Assembly: GCA_949752795.1 (NCBI GenBank)
Contig: OX457058.1
Coordinates: forward strand, 164,054,223-164,118,222
Length of the DNA: 64,000 nucleotides
Source: Hyperoodon ampullatus
Lineage: Eukaryota > Chordata > Mammalia > Artiodactyla > Ziphiidae
Reading direction: 5' to 3'
Shown here piece after piece: positions 12,577 through 23,535 of this stretch (position 1 is its first letter; each line of letters starts with the position of its first letter). A model generated the notes under the pieces. That model was not told the origin of the DNA and did no database searches. It saw only the letters and a program-made list of their open reading frames with translations. A program made the position numbers and the translations under genes.

Positions 12577-13068
12577 TTGGTGTCCATCAACAGATGAATG
12601 AATAAAGAGAAGATGAAGTTCTTGCCATTTGCAGCAACCTGGAAGGATCTAGAGGGGCATATGCTTAATGAAATAGTCAGACAAAGAAAGAAAAACACCG
12701 TGTGATCTCACTTATATGTGGAAACTAAAAAACAAAACAAATAAAACAAACAAAGAAACACAAACTCATAGCTACAGAGAAAAAATAGGTGGTTGCCAAA
12801 GGGAAGTGGAGTTGGGGGGAGCAAAATAGTTGAAAAGAATTAAGAGGTACAAATCTCCAGTTATAAAATAAATAAACCATGTGTATGTAATATACAGCAT
12901 AAGGACATGATCAATAATATTGCAATAACTTTGGGTGGTGACAGATGGTTACTACACTTATTGTGGTGATCATTTCATAATGTATGCAAATGTCAAATCT
13001 CTATGTAGTATACCTGAAACTAACATAATACTGTATGTCAACTATATCTCCAAAAAAATGAAAAAGAA
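12577..13068 (+). mobile_element. L1 3' end after internal deletion
   Basis: From 'ttggtgtccatcaacagatg' the sequence is the last part of ORF2 and the 3' UTR. The terminal block 'ggtgatcatttcataatgta'... 'gtatacctgaaactaacat' is typical of older mammalian L1 (L1MA/L1MB-like). It is a different 3' UTR type from the two younger L1s in this window (9424 and 17148), which places the host L1 in an older lineage. Confidence 0.75.
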
Positions 13069-13624
13069 AAAGAAAGAATGTGCAGGTAAATTAGGAGAAA
13101 ACTACATTATTGCCTCAGGTAGACAAAATGACATGAAGAGAGAATTAAATTTGCAAGATCCCTGAATAATCAGTAAAGTTCTACTTCTTTGATTAAAATG
13201 GACAAAGTTATAATATAATTGGTTCACTATCAAGCTTAACTGGTTCATTTGTAGAAATTATAGAGACACAGGAGAATCCATAATCAAATAGATAATGAGA
13301 AAGCATGGTTTAGAAGAAAGAATAGAGATAATTGAGTCAGACAAACTTAAATGTTATGATAAAAATAACTAAATTAATATATGCTCATAAATGTTATTTT
13401 TAAAATAGATATTCTTAAAGATAAGACTATTGGATCAAATAGTTTGCACATTTTAATTCTAATAGTGATTACCAAATTGCCCATCTAAACATATATATTG
13501 AGCTACCGTCTAAGAATATTCTTTTACTTTAGCAGTATGTGAAAAACAAAAATGTGATTTCTCATTTTATCTTTAATTTGTTTTGGGCATGTTGGGAAAG
13601 TGGAGAAGTAAGTATTTTTGTGCT
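13069..13624. other. Unassigned AT-rich DNA
   Basis: I see no recognisable gene or repeat between the L1 and the next MIR. Confidence 0.55.
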
Positions 13625-13825
13625 GAGTCTACCATCTTAAAAGAAGTAGACAGAACTCAAGTCTCTATTGACCAGCAATGTAACCTTCAGTGATTTTCCC
13701 AGACCTGTGCTTCATTTTTCCCAGGTGCCAGATGTTAGTAATCATAACACTCAATATTTGTTATGCAGATGAATAAGCACATAATTGAAAGCACTGTGTC
13801 TGAAACATTAAAAAAAAAACCTGTA
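13625..13825 (+). mobile_element. MIR SINE (sense, diverged)
   Basis: It follows the MIR order: 'gaccagcaatgtaaccttc', 'gacctgtgcttcattttt' and a tail 'gtgtctgaaacatt' beside 'gatgaataagcacataatt'. Diverged but collinear with MIR. Confidence 0.5.
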
Positions 13826-14039
13826 TAAATATATATATTTTTTCTTCTCCTCTTCTTTTACTTCTCCTCATTGTCCTAATTGTGGTATACTCCTATACAA
13901 TCAAGGAGGTATCTTTTTGGTAGTTTTAATAGACAACTCCATGTTACTGTTTTTATAGCACTCTAAGTTATTCATTTTCATGAATATCATTATTTAATTT
14001 CCCATAAGATAATAATAACAGTTCTTCTCATTGTCATTC

Positions 14040-14105
14040 CTCTGCTTCTTCTCCTTCTCCTCTTCTTCCTCCTCCTCCTTCTTTTTCTTCTTCTTCTTCT
14101 TGTTC
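14040..14105. repeat. Pyrimidine-rich (TTC/TCC)n tract
   Basis: A long almost pure C/T run built from CTT, TCC and CTC units, continuing a weaker CT-rich patch at 13842-13875. It is an impure microsatellite; purine-pyrimidine mirror tracts of this kind can form triplex DNA. Confidence 0.85.
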
Positions 14106-14554
14106 CTTATTCTTATTACTTTAAAGATGAAAAATAGAAGTCCTGAGGATCTTCAGCATAGTAGTAGTTCATAGAGGGATACCCCAGGTCAAGAATAATA
14201 ATATACAAAACATAGAAACTTCTTCATTGTTCACTGAACAATCCATTCTCCAGGCAATTTCAGCTTAATACCTGATAATACAAGTTAAGTAAGGTGGAGG
14301 CAAAATAATTTTTAACCATGTATTAAGATTTTCTCAAAATAATCAGGAGCTATTTGGGATTTTAATCATGAAACTTCTTAAGACTCTACTTTCAGTCTTT
14401 TGTTAATGGAATATAAGAAGGTGATTGGAATAATTTACAGTTTTGAGAAATAACACCTTAAATAAAATTTAAAATTTTACATAGACAAGCCCTAAACATA
14501 GTGCTATTAGTAGATAAGAATAACAATGAAATTAGTAACTACCACAAGTGAAAC

Positions 14555-14725
14555 ACTTGGTAAATGGTGGGATTCCACACCAAGCACTTTACATGGTTTA
14601 TTGCATGTAACCCTTACTATATCCATGCAAGGTAGGGGCTATTTTCCTTCCAATTTTTTTCAGGCAAAAGACACCAAAGATTAGGGAAACATTCCCAGGT
14701 TTGCATAGTAAATGCTAGAATTTAA
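14555..14725 (-). mobile_element. MIR SINE (antisense)
   Basis: The antisense blocks 'caccaagcactttacatgg', 'tgcatgtaacccttactat', 'ccatgcaaggtaggggctat' and 'caggtttgcatagtaaat' are the MIR core and 3' part in order. Confidence 0.7.
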
Positions 14726-14814
14726 CAAAGTTCTCTCTGAATGCTGTCTATATAGAGAAACATCAAGATGAAATAATTAGTTCTTGGAGTATTTCCAGAA
14801 ACATGAATGAAGAC

Positions 14815-14975
14815 AGCAACGTTTATTGAATGCTTACTGGATGTCAAGTTATGTTAATGATGATGATTTTTTTCCAATTTTTACATAAGTGGAGCTCAGC
14901 GGGCTTTCCAGAATCACACAAGTAACATGAGGCCAAACCAAGATTTAAATGCAGGGGTTTCCACATATATTTACA
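14815..14975 (-). mobile_element. MIR SINE (antisense)
   Basis: It shows 'ttattgaatgcttactgga', 'gtggagctcagcgggctt' and 'aatcacacaagtaacatga', matching the antisense MIR 'cacacagctagtaag' block. It is independent of the copy ending at 14725. Confidence 0.55.
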
Positions 14976-15807
14976 TGTTCCATCTGAATGCCATTCAGTT
15001 CATATGAATTTACTCAGTGCTCCCAGTTTCAGTGGAAGCCCAAGCCAAATATCTGCCAAAAAATATCCTTTACATGAAAGTGGCAATATTCTCAAACTAT
15101 GTTATGATATTTCCATTTCTTGATCCCGGTAAGGCCCCTGTTTTTTTTGTGTTTTGTTTTGCTTTGGGTTTTGGTTTTAATGTGGGAAGTATGGGGCATT
15201 TGCAAAGTACAGTGGAAGAGAAGAGTCTTTGATCAATGAGACAGTGAGGACGGAGGAGGGCTTGACTTCTAAACTCAGCACTTAGGAGAGTCTTGTTCAA
15301 CTGGGATTTTTAAAACAAGCATAAATCCTAGCATTGAACTGAACGTGGAGGTTGCAAGCAATGGAATTTGCTTCATGTACATTGATCTTTTTTTTTCTGT
15401 CTCTGACTCTCTATGTGTGACCTTGGTTTAGTCACTTAAACTTAGGGGGCATCGATCTTGTCATCATATGAAAGAAAAAACTACCCTTTTCTATTCTGAT
15501 TTTTAATAGAAAAAAGTTCTGCTGCTATGATTTTGTCAGCACGTATCATGCTGACACCCTAATTTATTCCTCAAAATAATCTTTTTTGTGGAAAATTTAT
15601 AAAATTCAAACAAGAAATTTGGCTATAATACAACCACACATTACCCTTCCCAAAATATTACTGGCTACAGCCAGCCATCTGAGAAATAAAACAGACAGAT
15701 TTTGAGAATAGAGAATACTTGGTACTAAAAAAATGACAGTGAGTGGTGAAGCCAGTAAAATTGGGAGTTAACCTCTAGACTAGACTTCTTTATAAAGAGG
15801 CAATATG
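14976..15807. other. Unassigned DNA with a MIR fragment
   Basis: Mostly featureless. A short sense MIR piece at about 15395-15450 ('tctatgtgtgaccttggttt', 'agtcacttaaactta') is the only recognisable item. Two facing 67-71-codon frames over 15017-15300 lack domains. Confidence 0.5.
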
Positions 15808-16275
15808 CAAATGTTATGGGTTGAACCCAAAAATAAACTGAAGTCCTAAATGCCAGTACCTCAGAAGGTGACTTTATTTGGAATAATGGTCTTTAGAGAA
15901 GTAATCAAGTAAAAATGAAGTTATTAGTGTGGACTCTAATCTAATCTAACTGGTGTTGCTATAAGAAGGGAAGTTTGGACACAGAGACAATCACACACAG
16001 GTAAAGACAATGTGAAGACACAAGGGGGCAAACAGCTATGTGACTGGAGTGATGTATGTACAAGCCAAGGAATGCTGAGTATTGCTGGCAAACACCTGAA
16101 GCTAGGGAAGGCAAGGAAAGATTATCCCCTAGAGCAGTCAGAGAGTGCATGGGGCTGCCGGCACCTAGATTTCAGACTTCTTAACTTAACAACAGTGAGA
16201 GAATAAATTCCAGTTGTCTTAAGGCACCCATGTGTGGTACTTTGTTACTGTAGCCAGAGCAAACTAATACAGCCA
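15808..16275 (+). mobile_element. MLT1-type solo LTR (ERVL-MaLR)
   Basis: Nearly all diagnostic blocks of this LTR class are in order: 'gaaggtgactttatttgga', 'agagaagtaatcaagt', 'ggtgttgctataagaagg', 'gtgaagacacaaggggg', 'aagctagggaaggcaagg', 'cacctagatttcagact', 'gagagaataaattccag' (polyadenylation signal AATAAA) and the end 'gagcaaactaatacag'. No internal region or second LTR follows, so it is a solo LTR. The 'ERVL-MaLR, MLT1' name comes from remembered consensus; the subfamily is open. Confidence 0.75.
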
Positions 16276-17145
16276 GTATCTCCCAATATCACTAACTGTC
16301 TTCTACACTAACAATCATCACTTGTCATAGTCAAGTGTATGCACACACACACACTTATTAAATACTAGCAAATTAAATAATGTTTTACAGGAAAAAAAAT
16401 GCCCTCCTGCTTTATTCCACTCCATTTTAAATGACCTGTGGGTTCTGCTCTCTTCTATGTGTTTGTTTCTTGCACAGAAACAGCAGCTATAAAGTCCACT
16501 ATGGATTCCTATAAAACAGCTCATAAAAGCTTCAACTTAAATTCATTCTGAAAATTAAATGCACATAACACATATTACAACAATTGAAAGCCTCTTATTG
16601 CACATTTAAAGTTGTGTGGTTTGTGCAGACTTTGATATAGAAATATGTTGAAAATTGAATTGACGGTGATGATATGGAGGAAAGAGCATCAGTATAAGGG
16701 GAGAGCTGGCTCCTGGGCCACTGATCACTTCTTTGATAATACTCCCACCCCCTTGGCTGGAGCATTCTGCTTCTCTGGTTGACCAGCTCTCCCCTTTTCA
16801 CTTCATAGAACATGTGAGCCTCCTTGTTGTTAAAACTGTTGCTTTGAAGAGGGACACTCTCTACTGAAGGTGGAATATTTTATATACCAGACATCAATGG
16901 ATACGTTGTACTAACAGAAGAAAGTGAAGGCAATGGTGCCCAAAACACACTAATATAACCACCAATAAAATATCTGGATATTCTGGTGATTGACACCATG
17001 CAAAATGAAATAAAAAAATCACCTATGAACACATACTTCTTGAATGATCCATAAACTGTCCCACTCTTTGACCTTTCCCCCGACTTCCCTCTTCCATTTG
17101 AATGATACCACTTGGACCATTGCTTAATTCTTCATAATATATTGT
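16276..17145. other. Unassigned DNA
   Basis: No recognised element. A short (CA)n run lies at 16335-16352. Open frames of 68-72 codons on the minus strand have no domain. Confidence 0.55.
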
Positions 17146-17147
17146 TA

Positions 17148-17482
17148 AAAATTTTTTGATATTAAGCTGCATGAGCTGTTTTTATATTTTGGAGATTAAT
17201 CCCTTGTCAGTAACATCATTTGCAAATATTTTCTCCCATTCTGTGTGTTGTCTTTTTGTTTTGTTTATGGTTTTCTTTGCTGTACAAAAGCTCTTCAGTT
17301 TAATTAGATCCCATTTCTCTATTTGTTTTTATTTTCATTACTCTAGGAGGTGGATGCAAAAAGATATTGCTGCAATTTATGTCAAAGTGTTCTGCCTTCT
17401 TTTCGCTAAGAGTTTTACAGTATCAGGTCTTACGTTTGGGTCGTTAATCCATTTTGAGTTTATTTTTGTGTATGGTGTTATA
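17148..17482 (-). mobile_element. Inverted 5' part of an L1 insertion
   Basis: These bases are the reverse complement of L1 ORF2 sequence that normally lies directly upstream of the forward piece starting at 17482. Read on the minus strand they run 'ctataacaccatacacaaa', 'gttttactcttagcgaaa' region, 'cctagagtaatgaaaataa' and 'gcagcttaatatcaaaaaa'. The 127-codon plus-strand frame at 17156-17539 is the antisense of this and not a gene. This is the structure left by twin priming during insertion. Confidence 0.85.
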
Positions 17483-18428
17483 GCTCAATATCAAAAAAAC
17501 AAACAACACAACCAAAAAATGGGCAGAAGACCTAAATAGACATTTCTCCAAAGAAAATGGCCAAAAAGCACATGAAAATATGCTCAACATCACTAATTAT
17601 TAGAGAAATGCAAATCAAAACTACAATGGGGTATCACCTCACACTGGTCAGAATGGCCATCATCAAGAAGTCTACAAACAATAAATGCTGGAGAGGGTGT
17701 GGAGAAAAGGGAACCTTCCTACACTGTTAGTGGGAATGTAAATTGTTACAGCCACTGTGGGGAACAGTATGGAGGTTTCTTAAAAAACTAAAAATACAGC
17801 TACCATATGACCCAGCAATCCCACTCCTGGGCATATATCCAGAGAAAACCATAATTCAAAAAGATGCATGCACCCCCAATGTTCATTGCTGCACTATTTA
17901 CATTAGCCAAGACCTGGAAGCAACCTAACTGTCCATTGACGGATGAATGGATAAAGAAGATGTGGTACATATATACAATGGAATACCACTTGCTATAAAA
18001 GGGAATGAAATAATGCCATTTGCAGAAACATGGATAGACATATCATATTAAGTGAAGTAAGTCAGACAAAGGAAAATATCATATATTGCTTATATGTTGA
18101 ATCTAAAACAATGACACAAATGAACTGATTTACAAAACAGACACAGACTCACAGACTTAGAAAACAAACTCATGGTTACCGTAAAGGACAGGTTGGGGGG
18201 AGGGATAAATTAGGAGGTTGGGGTTAACATATACACACTACTATATATAAAATAGATAATCAACAAGACCTACTGTATAACACAGGAAACTCTACTCAGT
18301 ACTCTGTAATAAGCTATATGGGAAAAGAATCTGAAAAAGAATAGATATAAGTATATCTATAACTAAATCACTTTGCTGTATGCATAAAACATTGTAAATC
18401 AACTATACTCCAATATAAAATAAAAAAT
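17482..18428 (+). mobile_element. L1 LINE 3' part (sense, cetartiodactyl-type 3' UTR)
   Basis: It begins at 'agctcaatatcaaaaaaac' and covers the ORF2 C-terminal end (a frame at 17743-17928 reads like the [24 protein letters not shown] region) and the 3' UTR. It ends at 'caactatactccaatataaa' plus an A-rich tail. The look-alike 'taaaaattttt' at 17146 and 'taaaaaatttttag' near 18421 may be the target-site duplication. With the inverted part this is a single insertion event. Confidence 0.85.
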
Positions 18429-18432
18429 TTTT

Positions 18433-19430
18433 AGAAAGAAAGAAAAACATCAAAGTGAAGAAAAAGAGAAGAATACATATGAGCTTCATTTGTGTTCAAG
18501 AAAGAAAAATTTGTGAAATTCTCCCCAGCTGACCATTCAAATATTTTGCAGACCAATGTTTATTCCCCTCTATTAATTTATACACACTTTGAGGGTAAGA
18601 ACCTCAGTTTGTACAATTCCATATTTGTGTAACTCCACTCACTCATCCCAGAATATATCAGATTTTCTGCTTATAGTGACAGTCTAGTAAGTATTTATTG
18701 ATATAAAACATCAGGAAAAAAATAAGACAAATTCAATTAATCTTTCCTTTTTACGTTTGGTTGGAGGTGGATGAGAAACCCGTGCTTGAACATAAAACCA
18801 TTCAACACAACTTCTCCATCAGGTTACTTCTCATACTTTTTTTTCCTATTGGAAAAATGGTAAAAACTTTAAGGGAATGAAACATTCTGATAACCACCTC
18901 AGCTCTAGACACATAGACATCTTCATAAATGATCTTCATTATAAAAGAAGGGTCTGTGTTGTTTTTCTCCATGTTTCAAGCAGAAAGCATCCCCCTTCTT
19001 CCCCCACTGCTTATTAATGCCTTTTTAAAAATACGGCCAATGATCAAACATGATCTGCAGTATAGATGGCATGTTTCTTTTTCTTTCTTTTACTTTTAAT
19101 GGCAAAAATTATTAGATATTTTGATCAACAGAGTTTAATTCTTTCATCATTTTTAAATAGGAGCACACTAATTTTTTAAGGACAATTTCCTCAAATCAGT
19201 TGGTTCTAAAATCCAAAATAAGGTTAAATATTCCAAAGCTGTAACAGTGTAGGGGTACAAAATTTTTCATCCCAAAGTATGTGTTAAACTTTGGCATGAG
19301 AATTATATTAGGCTGATTATTTAAGAAACAGAAGACTCAGGAAGTTTTTCTTTCTACCTCCCCTTAACCACCTAAGAGAATTTAGCTAGAGGGCCTACCT
19401 CCAGAGATAACTATAGAATATTAGCTAGGT
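18433..19430. other. Unassigned AT-rich DNA
   Basis: I recognise no gene or repeat family in this kilobase. Confidence 0.55.
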
Positions 19431-19438
19431 ATGGTAGA

Positions 19439-19464
19439 CCGGGGCGGCGGGGTGGGGGGGGGGA
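19439..19464 (+). repeat. G-rich tract, possible G-quadruplex
   Basis: A run of nearly pure G on the plus strand (GGGG-C-GG-C-GGGG-T-then ten Gs). The last run can supply two G-tracts, which makes four tracts of three or more Gs with short loops, the pattern of a G-quadruplex. It stands out in a strongly AT-rich neighbourhood. Confidence 0.75.
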
Positions 19465-19489
19465 ATTAGCCAGGCCTGTTGACATTCCT

Positions 19490-19785
19490 CTTGGTGTCCA
19501 TCTATCTCTGCATGGGGGCAACATTTGTTTACTAAACATTTGCTCTTCCAATCTCCATGTGAATTGTCTTCCTCCTCTTTGGAGTCTCAAACCCCTACCC
19601 TCTTCTTTTTAGCTTAGAATGGCAACTCCCCAACTTCCTTTGGGCCTCATATTCTTATGGAGCCCCAAGGCACACATAATTAAACTTTTTTTTCTTCTGT
19701 TAATGTGTTACATGGGGATTTGATTATTAGACCAGTCAGAAGAAACAGGAAGGTTAGGAGAAAATTTTTCTCCCTAACAGCAGAG
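19490..19785 (+). mobile_element. ERV-type LTR 3' part, copy 1
   Basis: It is similar over its length to the end of the LTR at 20960-21592: 'cttcctcctctttggagtc', then 'cttctgttaatgtgttac', 'tagaccagtcagaagaa', 'aggaaggttaggagaaaa' and 'tctccctaaca' have counterparts there. The AATTAAA near 19677 may be the polyadenylation signal. The 5' half does not match copy 2, so this copy is truncated or of another subtype. It is an old, non-coding remnant. Confidence 0.6.
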
Positions 19786-20527
19786 AGTTGGATGTTAGAT
19801 AGATGGGAAGATGGAAACTGCAAGATGAAAACCATCATGAATAAGGAGCATATGCAGGAAGGATTCTCTCACAGAAATGATAAATGCAGAGCATTAATTC
19901 AGGAAATAGCAGTGTAGGGCCATTTTTAAATGGAAACCAAGAATAAAATCAACCATGCCACACCTCTAAAAAAGTAATGTTGAAAAAGAAGGTGAGAGGC
20001 TTTCAATATTCTCATTACTGCTAACCAGGTAACCTGTCTGTAGTCTTCCCTAAAGCCACTATCTGCCCAAACACAATGACCAGTGTGCAGATGTCAACAC
20101 ATTGTTAATCTTTCCAACCCAAAAAGGGTCAGCAGTTCAGGTAATAAGTCATACAGCAATAGAGTCACACAGGCTCTATTGTCGAATCTAATGCATGGAG
20201 ACAGAGGGATGTAAACAGGTGGAAGGCAAAAGCACAGCTAACCGAATGGCTCCCTTGGAGGGAAGAAGCAAGTTTATTACATACGCAGTTGGCTACCCTG
20301 CTCTTCAACTAAAAGCATTAAAGAAGGAATCCTTGCTTCAGGTTTCTCAGTCTTCCTCTTTTAGCCTAAAATATTTCAAACTGACTACCTAATTATACAA
20401 ATATAATGTAATATTCTTTCTTACTAATCATATATTTTGATTAATTTTTTCAGTAGTTATATTTTCTTTTACTTTTCCTATGAAAAATCCAAGATGACTA
20501 ATGTATCTGACAAACCTACAATTGGTA
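19786..20527. other. Unassigned DNA between the two LTR copies
   Basis: I see no gag-, pol- or env-like frame. Frames of 65-70 codons at 19705-19917 and 20195-20392 have no domain. Confidence 0.5.
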
Positions 20528-20779
20528 GAATTTTAAGGTTTTTTTTTTTTTTTTTTTTTTTTTGTGGTATGCGGGCCCTCACTGTTGTGGCCTCTCCCGT
20601 TGCGGAGCACAGGCTCCGGATGCGCAGGCTCCGGATGCGCAGACTCAGCGGCCATGGCTCATGGGCCCAGCCACTCCGTGGCATGTGGGATCTTCCCGGA
20701 CCGGGGCACGAACCTGTGTCCCCTGCATCGGCAGGCGGACTCTCAACCACTGTACCACCAGGGAAGCCCGAATTTTAAG
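20528..20779 (-). mobile_element. CHR SINE, short form
   Basis: The tRNA-derived SINE is inserted in antisense. A 25-T run (20539-20563) is the A-tail, and the body runs to 'ccaccagggaagccc' at 20769. The target-site duplication GAATTTTAAG is at 20528-20537 and 20770-20779. The Pol III box B region lies around 20705-20715 and box A around 20745-20755, both in antisense. It carries a private 15-bp tandem duplication (20611-20625 and 20626-20640). The several overlapping frames of 75-132 codons here are SINE shadows. Confidence 0.95.
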
Positions 20780-20959
20780 TTATTGTTAGAATGTGTTCCG
20801 TTGCTTACATGGGTATATACATATCCAATACAGTGGTTGGTTCTGAAACCAAGAAGAGCCCTGTCCCCACCCCAGTACAAAGGCTCCTCCAGGTCCATTC
20901 TTACTTGTAGAAAAGCTGAAGTTTCCCAAGCCTCCCTGAGCCATCAAGCAGTTAATGAT

Positions 20960-21592
20960 TAAGACAAGAGAGTCACAGAATCTTTTGTTGTCTGATGCAC
21001 CTTCCTGAGCTGTTCTATAGATACTTTAACTGCCACCAGAGGGAAAAAGCTAACTGCATGATGACCAGACTGCAGCCATGACATAAGCTGCTTCAACTGG
21101 AGCAGTACTGAATCTATGGCTAGCACAGTTCCAAGAACTGGCCTCAAGAGAAAGGGATTAACATTATTGCTCATAACAATCTACATCTTTGTGGGCCTCA
21201 AAATAATTGTAGCCACCTTGATAGGGTCAAGAGGGAAAATAAGAGAAGATGTTTATAAAAGGGCTGAGACTGGACGATTTTAAGGCAAGGCAGAATTTAT
21301 GGCATAATAGCTTTGGATTAATGGGAGCATTGGCCTTCTTCCTCTTTGAAGTCCCAAACCACTACCCCCAACATCCTCTTTTGTCTTTCGCTGAAGATTT
21401 TATTTAAGGTGAGGTTTTCAGATATTTTGACAAGTTACTCCATTCTTCTAAGTCTCTCCCATGTATACACATTATTAAATCTTTGTTTTATTTTCTCCTA
21501 TTAATTTGTCTCACGTCAATTTAATTCTTAGGCCAACCAGAAGAACCTAGGAAGGTAGAGGAAAATTTCTTCCTCCCTGACATCTTATTTTC
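20960..21592 (+). mobile_element. ERV-type LTR, copy 2
   Basis: It looks like a fairly complete LTR. An inner block has 'accagagggaaaaagct', 'gcatgatgaccagact' and 'gacataagctgcttcaac', followed by a 'tttataaaagggctgaga' TATA-like stretch (21252) and a 3' part with 'attattaaatctttgttt' (21473), 'tattaatttgtctcacgtc', 'ccaaccagaagaacctag' and 'cctccctgaca'. Start and end are approximate. No intact viral gene lies beside it. The family (ERV1-like) is inference. Confidence 0.55.
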
Positions 21593-21819
21593 TGGTTTGG
21601 TAATAAACAAGTCTAAAAACTTGATTCAGTCTCATGATCTGGCCTGGATCAATGAATTAGTTGTCTTCCTCTTAAACTCACTGATATAGTATACAGTATT
21701 CTTGAATGCAATTGCTAAAGACCCATCAGATTCTCACTGAAGGCTACAACATAGCAAAAAGTGACTTGAGAAACTGCCCAAACCTAGCCCTAAAGTTTAG
21801 AAATATCTGTAAACATTCA

Positions 21820-21820
<1 letters not shown>

Positions 21821-21859
<39 letters not shown>
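21821..21859. repeat. (CA)n microsatellite
   Basis: About 18 CA units with one CATA interruption near the start. Such lengths are usually polymorphic. Confidence 0.95.
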
Positions 21860-21861
<2 letters not shown>

Positions 21862-23304
21862 AGTACATTTTTCTTCTGTCTTAAATTACACTACTCCAGG
21901 ATCTGCTTATCTATCTCTGCAATGGTGTGAAAAAGACTAAATGCCTCACATCATTATACATGGGAAGATGGAGTAAGGAGGAGAGTGTTAGAATTAATAC
22001 TGAGGCCATTTGGGCAGTCACTGATGGAGGGAGGAGGTCCCCAGGAGAAAAGAAAGATACTTTGGTTTTTTTGCTACTTCTGAGGAAAGGAGTTGCTCAG
22101 GCTCATCCAGCTGCATACCCATCTGTCCCAAGTAGCATTAATGACAGTGAATTAAGATCGCCCCTCCCCTTCCACATACACCATCAGGAGTTATATCTGG
22201 TTTTGCTACCATCCCCAGCCCCTGAAAGTGATGCTTATTTGAATCAAATCTCAAATCCCACCAAAAATAAAAAAAATCCCAGGGTAGGGGAGAGGATGAT
22301 CAAGGCTGTAATTTGGCCAAGTGTCTTCCAGTAGCTGTGTTCTGGGGTTCTGTTCTCCCCTAGGGACATCCCAGGTAATAGTCTTACACTTGTGACAAAT
22401 CTAGCACCAGAGAAGCAATCAGCTTATCTTCTACCTCTGGCTGGCAACATTTATTCCATTTTTTAAAATCTGGATAAGCTTGGCTTTGGCTCACTTTTAA
22501 TAGTCTTGGTTTGTATTTTGATTAATGTTTAAGCTCCTTCAAATCCCTTTGGAAAAAGCTGAGAGCTGAAGCTTAAATAAACAATGGAATATTCTCAGAC
22601 TTCAAAGAAATTACCTTAAGGGGACTAGTCAGGCTGTGGAATGCTGGGCTTCTTTCTGTCTGGTCCTAATTAGCTTTGGATCTGGCAAATCTGTGCGATC
22701 CAAATGCACTGTGCAGAGGCCTCTGGCATGCTTTCTCAGCTATCCTCGTGTCTGGGCTCACCATGTTATCGGATCGTCATCTGAAGAAAACATTTCCTTC
22801 TGTTCTTGTCAGGTTCTGTCTGGGGAATATCAGTCCTTCTCCTTCTCCTCCCTATCTTTCCTTTGAGATGTGATGAAAATCAGTTAGGCAACCAAGTCTT
22901 TTTTGCCCCAAGAGTCCTGCCTTGAGGTTAAGGATTTTGACCTTTAAGAGAAATAAAAGAGAAACAACACCTTTGAAACACTGGGGAATATGAGCTCTGG
23001 CTTCAATTCTCTCCATTGGGAGTTCCTCTATAGATCCTGACTAGGGAAAACACTTCCTAATTCAAGTGACAAGCCAGGTAAAAAACTCTCCAGTGCCCTC
23101 CCCTGGGCAGCACAAGACGTGCAGTGCTGAAGCTGAACTCTGCACAGTTGGAAGAAAGCAACTAGGCTGAGGAGAAAAAAGGAAGAGCTAGAGAAGGCTG
23201 CTCACTCTTCATCTTCCTCAACAGGGCTTCAGTTCTGCTCTCCCCAGGATGTCAATCATTCCAAGATTTTGCTGTGTATCACTGAGGCCGTGGAGCATGT
23301 TATC
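21860..23304. other. Unassigned DNA
   Basis: The base composition is a little higher in GC than the surroundings. I recognise no repeat. The longest frame (135 codons, 21927-22334) and two overlapping frames at 22636-22873 have no domain, signal peptide or sign of splicing that I can support. Confidence 0.5.
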
Positions 23305-23535
23305 AATAGATCAGAGGTTAGCAAACTATAATCCACAGGCTAAATCCAACTCACTACCTATTTTTGTAAATAAAGTTTTATTGGAACACAGCCACACCCA
23401 TTTGTTTATGAACTATCTACGTCTTCTTTCAAACAACAGTGGCAGAGTTGAGTAGTTGAAACTGGGACTGTGTTGTCTGCAAAGCTAAAAATATCTACTA
23501 TCTGGATCTTTACAGGAAGTTTGCTAATAGAGGAA
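23305..23535 (+). mobile_element. Non-autonomous hAT-type DNA transposon
   Basis: It begins 'cagaggttagcaaactat' and ends 'aagtttgctaatag', which are inverted termini. Inside it has 'ttttgtaaataaagtttt', 'ggaacacagccacaccc' and 'ggcagagttgagtagtt', the known body of a common mammalian Charlie-group MER element. It encodes no transposase. The subfamily is not assigned. Confidence 0.8.

Larger units (their letters stand above)
6636..13068 (+). mobile_element. L1 LINE, near full-length, dead, with nested insertion
   Basis: This old L1 runs in the sense direction. A 5' UTR (about 6636-7760, starting near 'ggggggtccaagacggcag') is followed by an ORF1 remnant, a spacer, an ORF2 remnant and a 3' UTR ending near 13040 ('acctgaaactaacataat', 'tcaactatatctcc'). 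ORF2 is interrupted at about 9424-10236 by a younger L1 3' fragment. Near 12577 it jumps from the middle of the ORF2 C-terminal part straight to the end of ORF2, so several hundred bases are deleted. 'aaagaaagagcag' just before the start and 'aaagaaagaatgtgcag' after the end may be diverged target-site duplications. Stops and frameshifts throughout show it is inactive. Confidence 0.85.

Noticed and set aside
17156..17539. 127-codon open frame with membrane-like segments
   Set aside because: It is the antisense strand of inverted L1 ORF2.
21927..22334. 135-codon frame in unique DNA
   Set aside because: No recognisable domain or splice context. It could be an exon of an unknown transcript, but nothing supports that.
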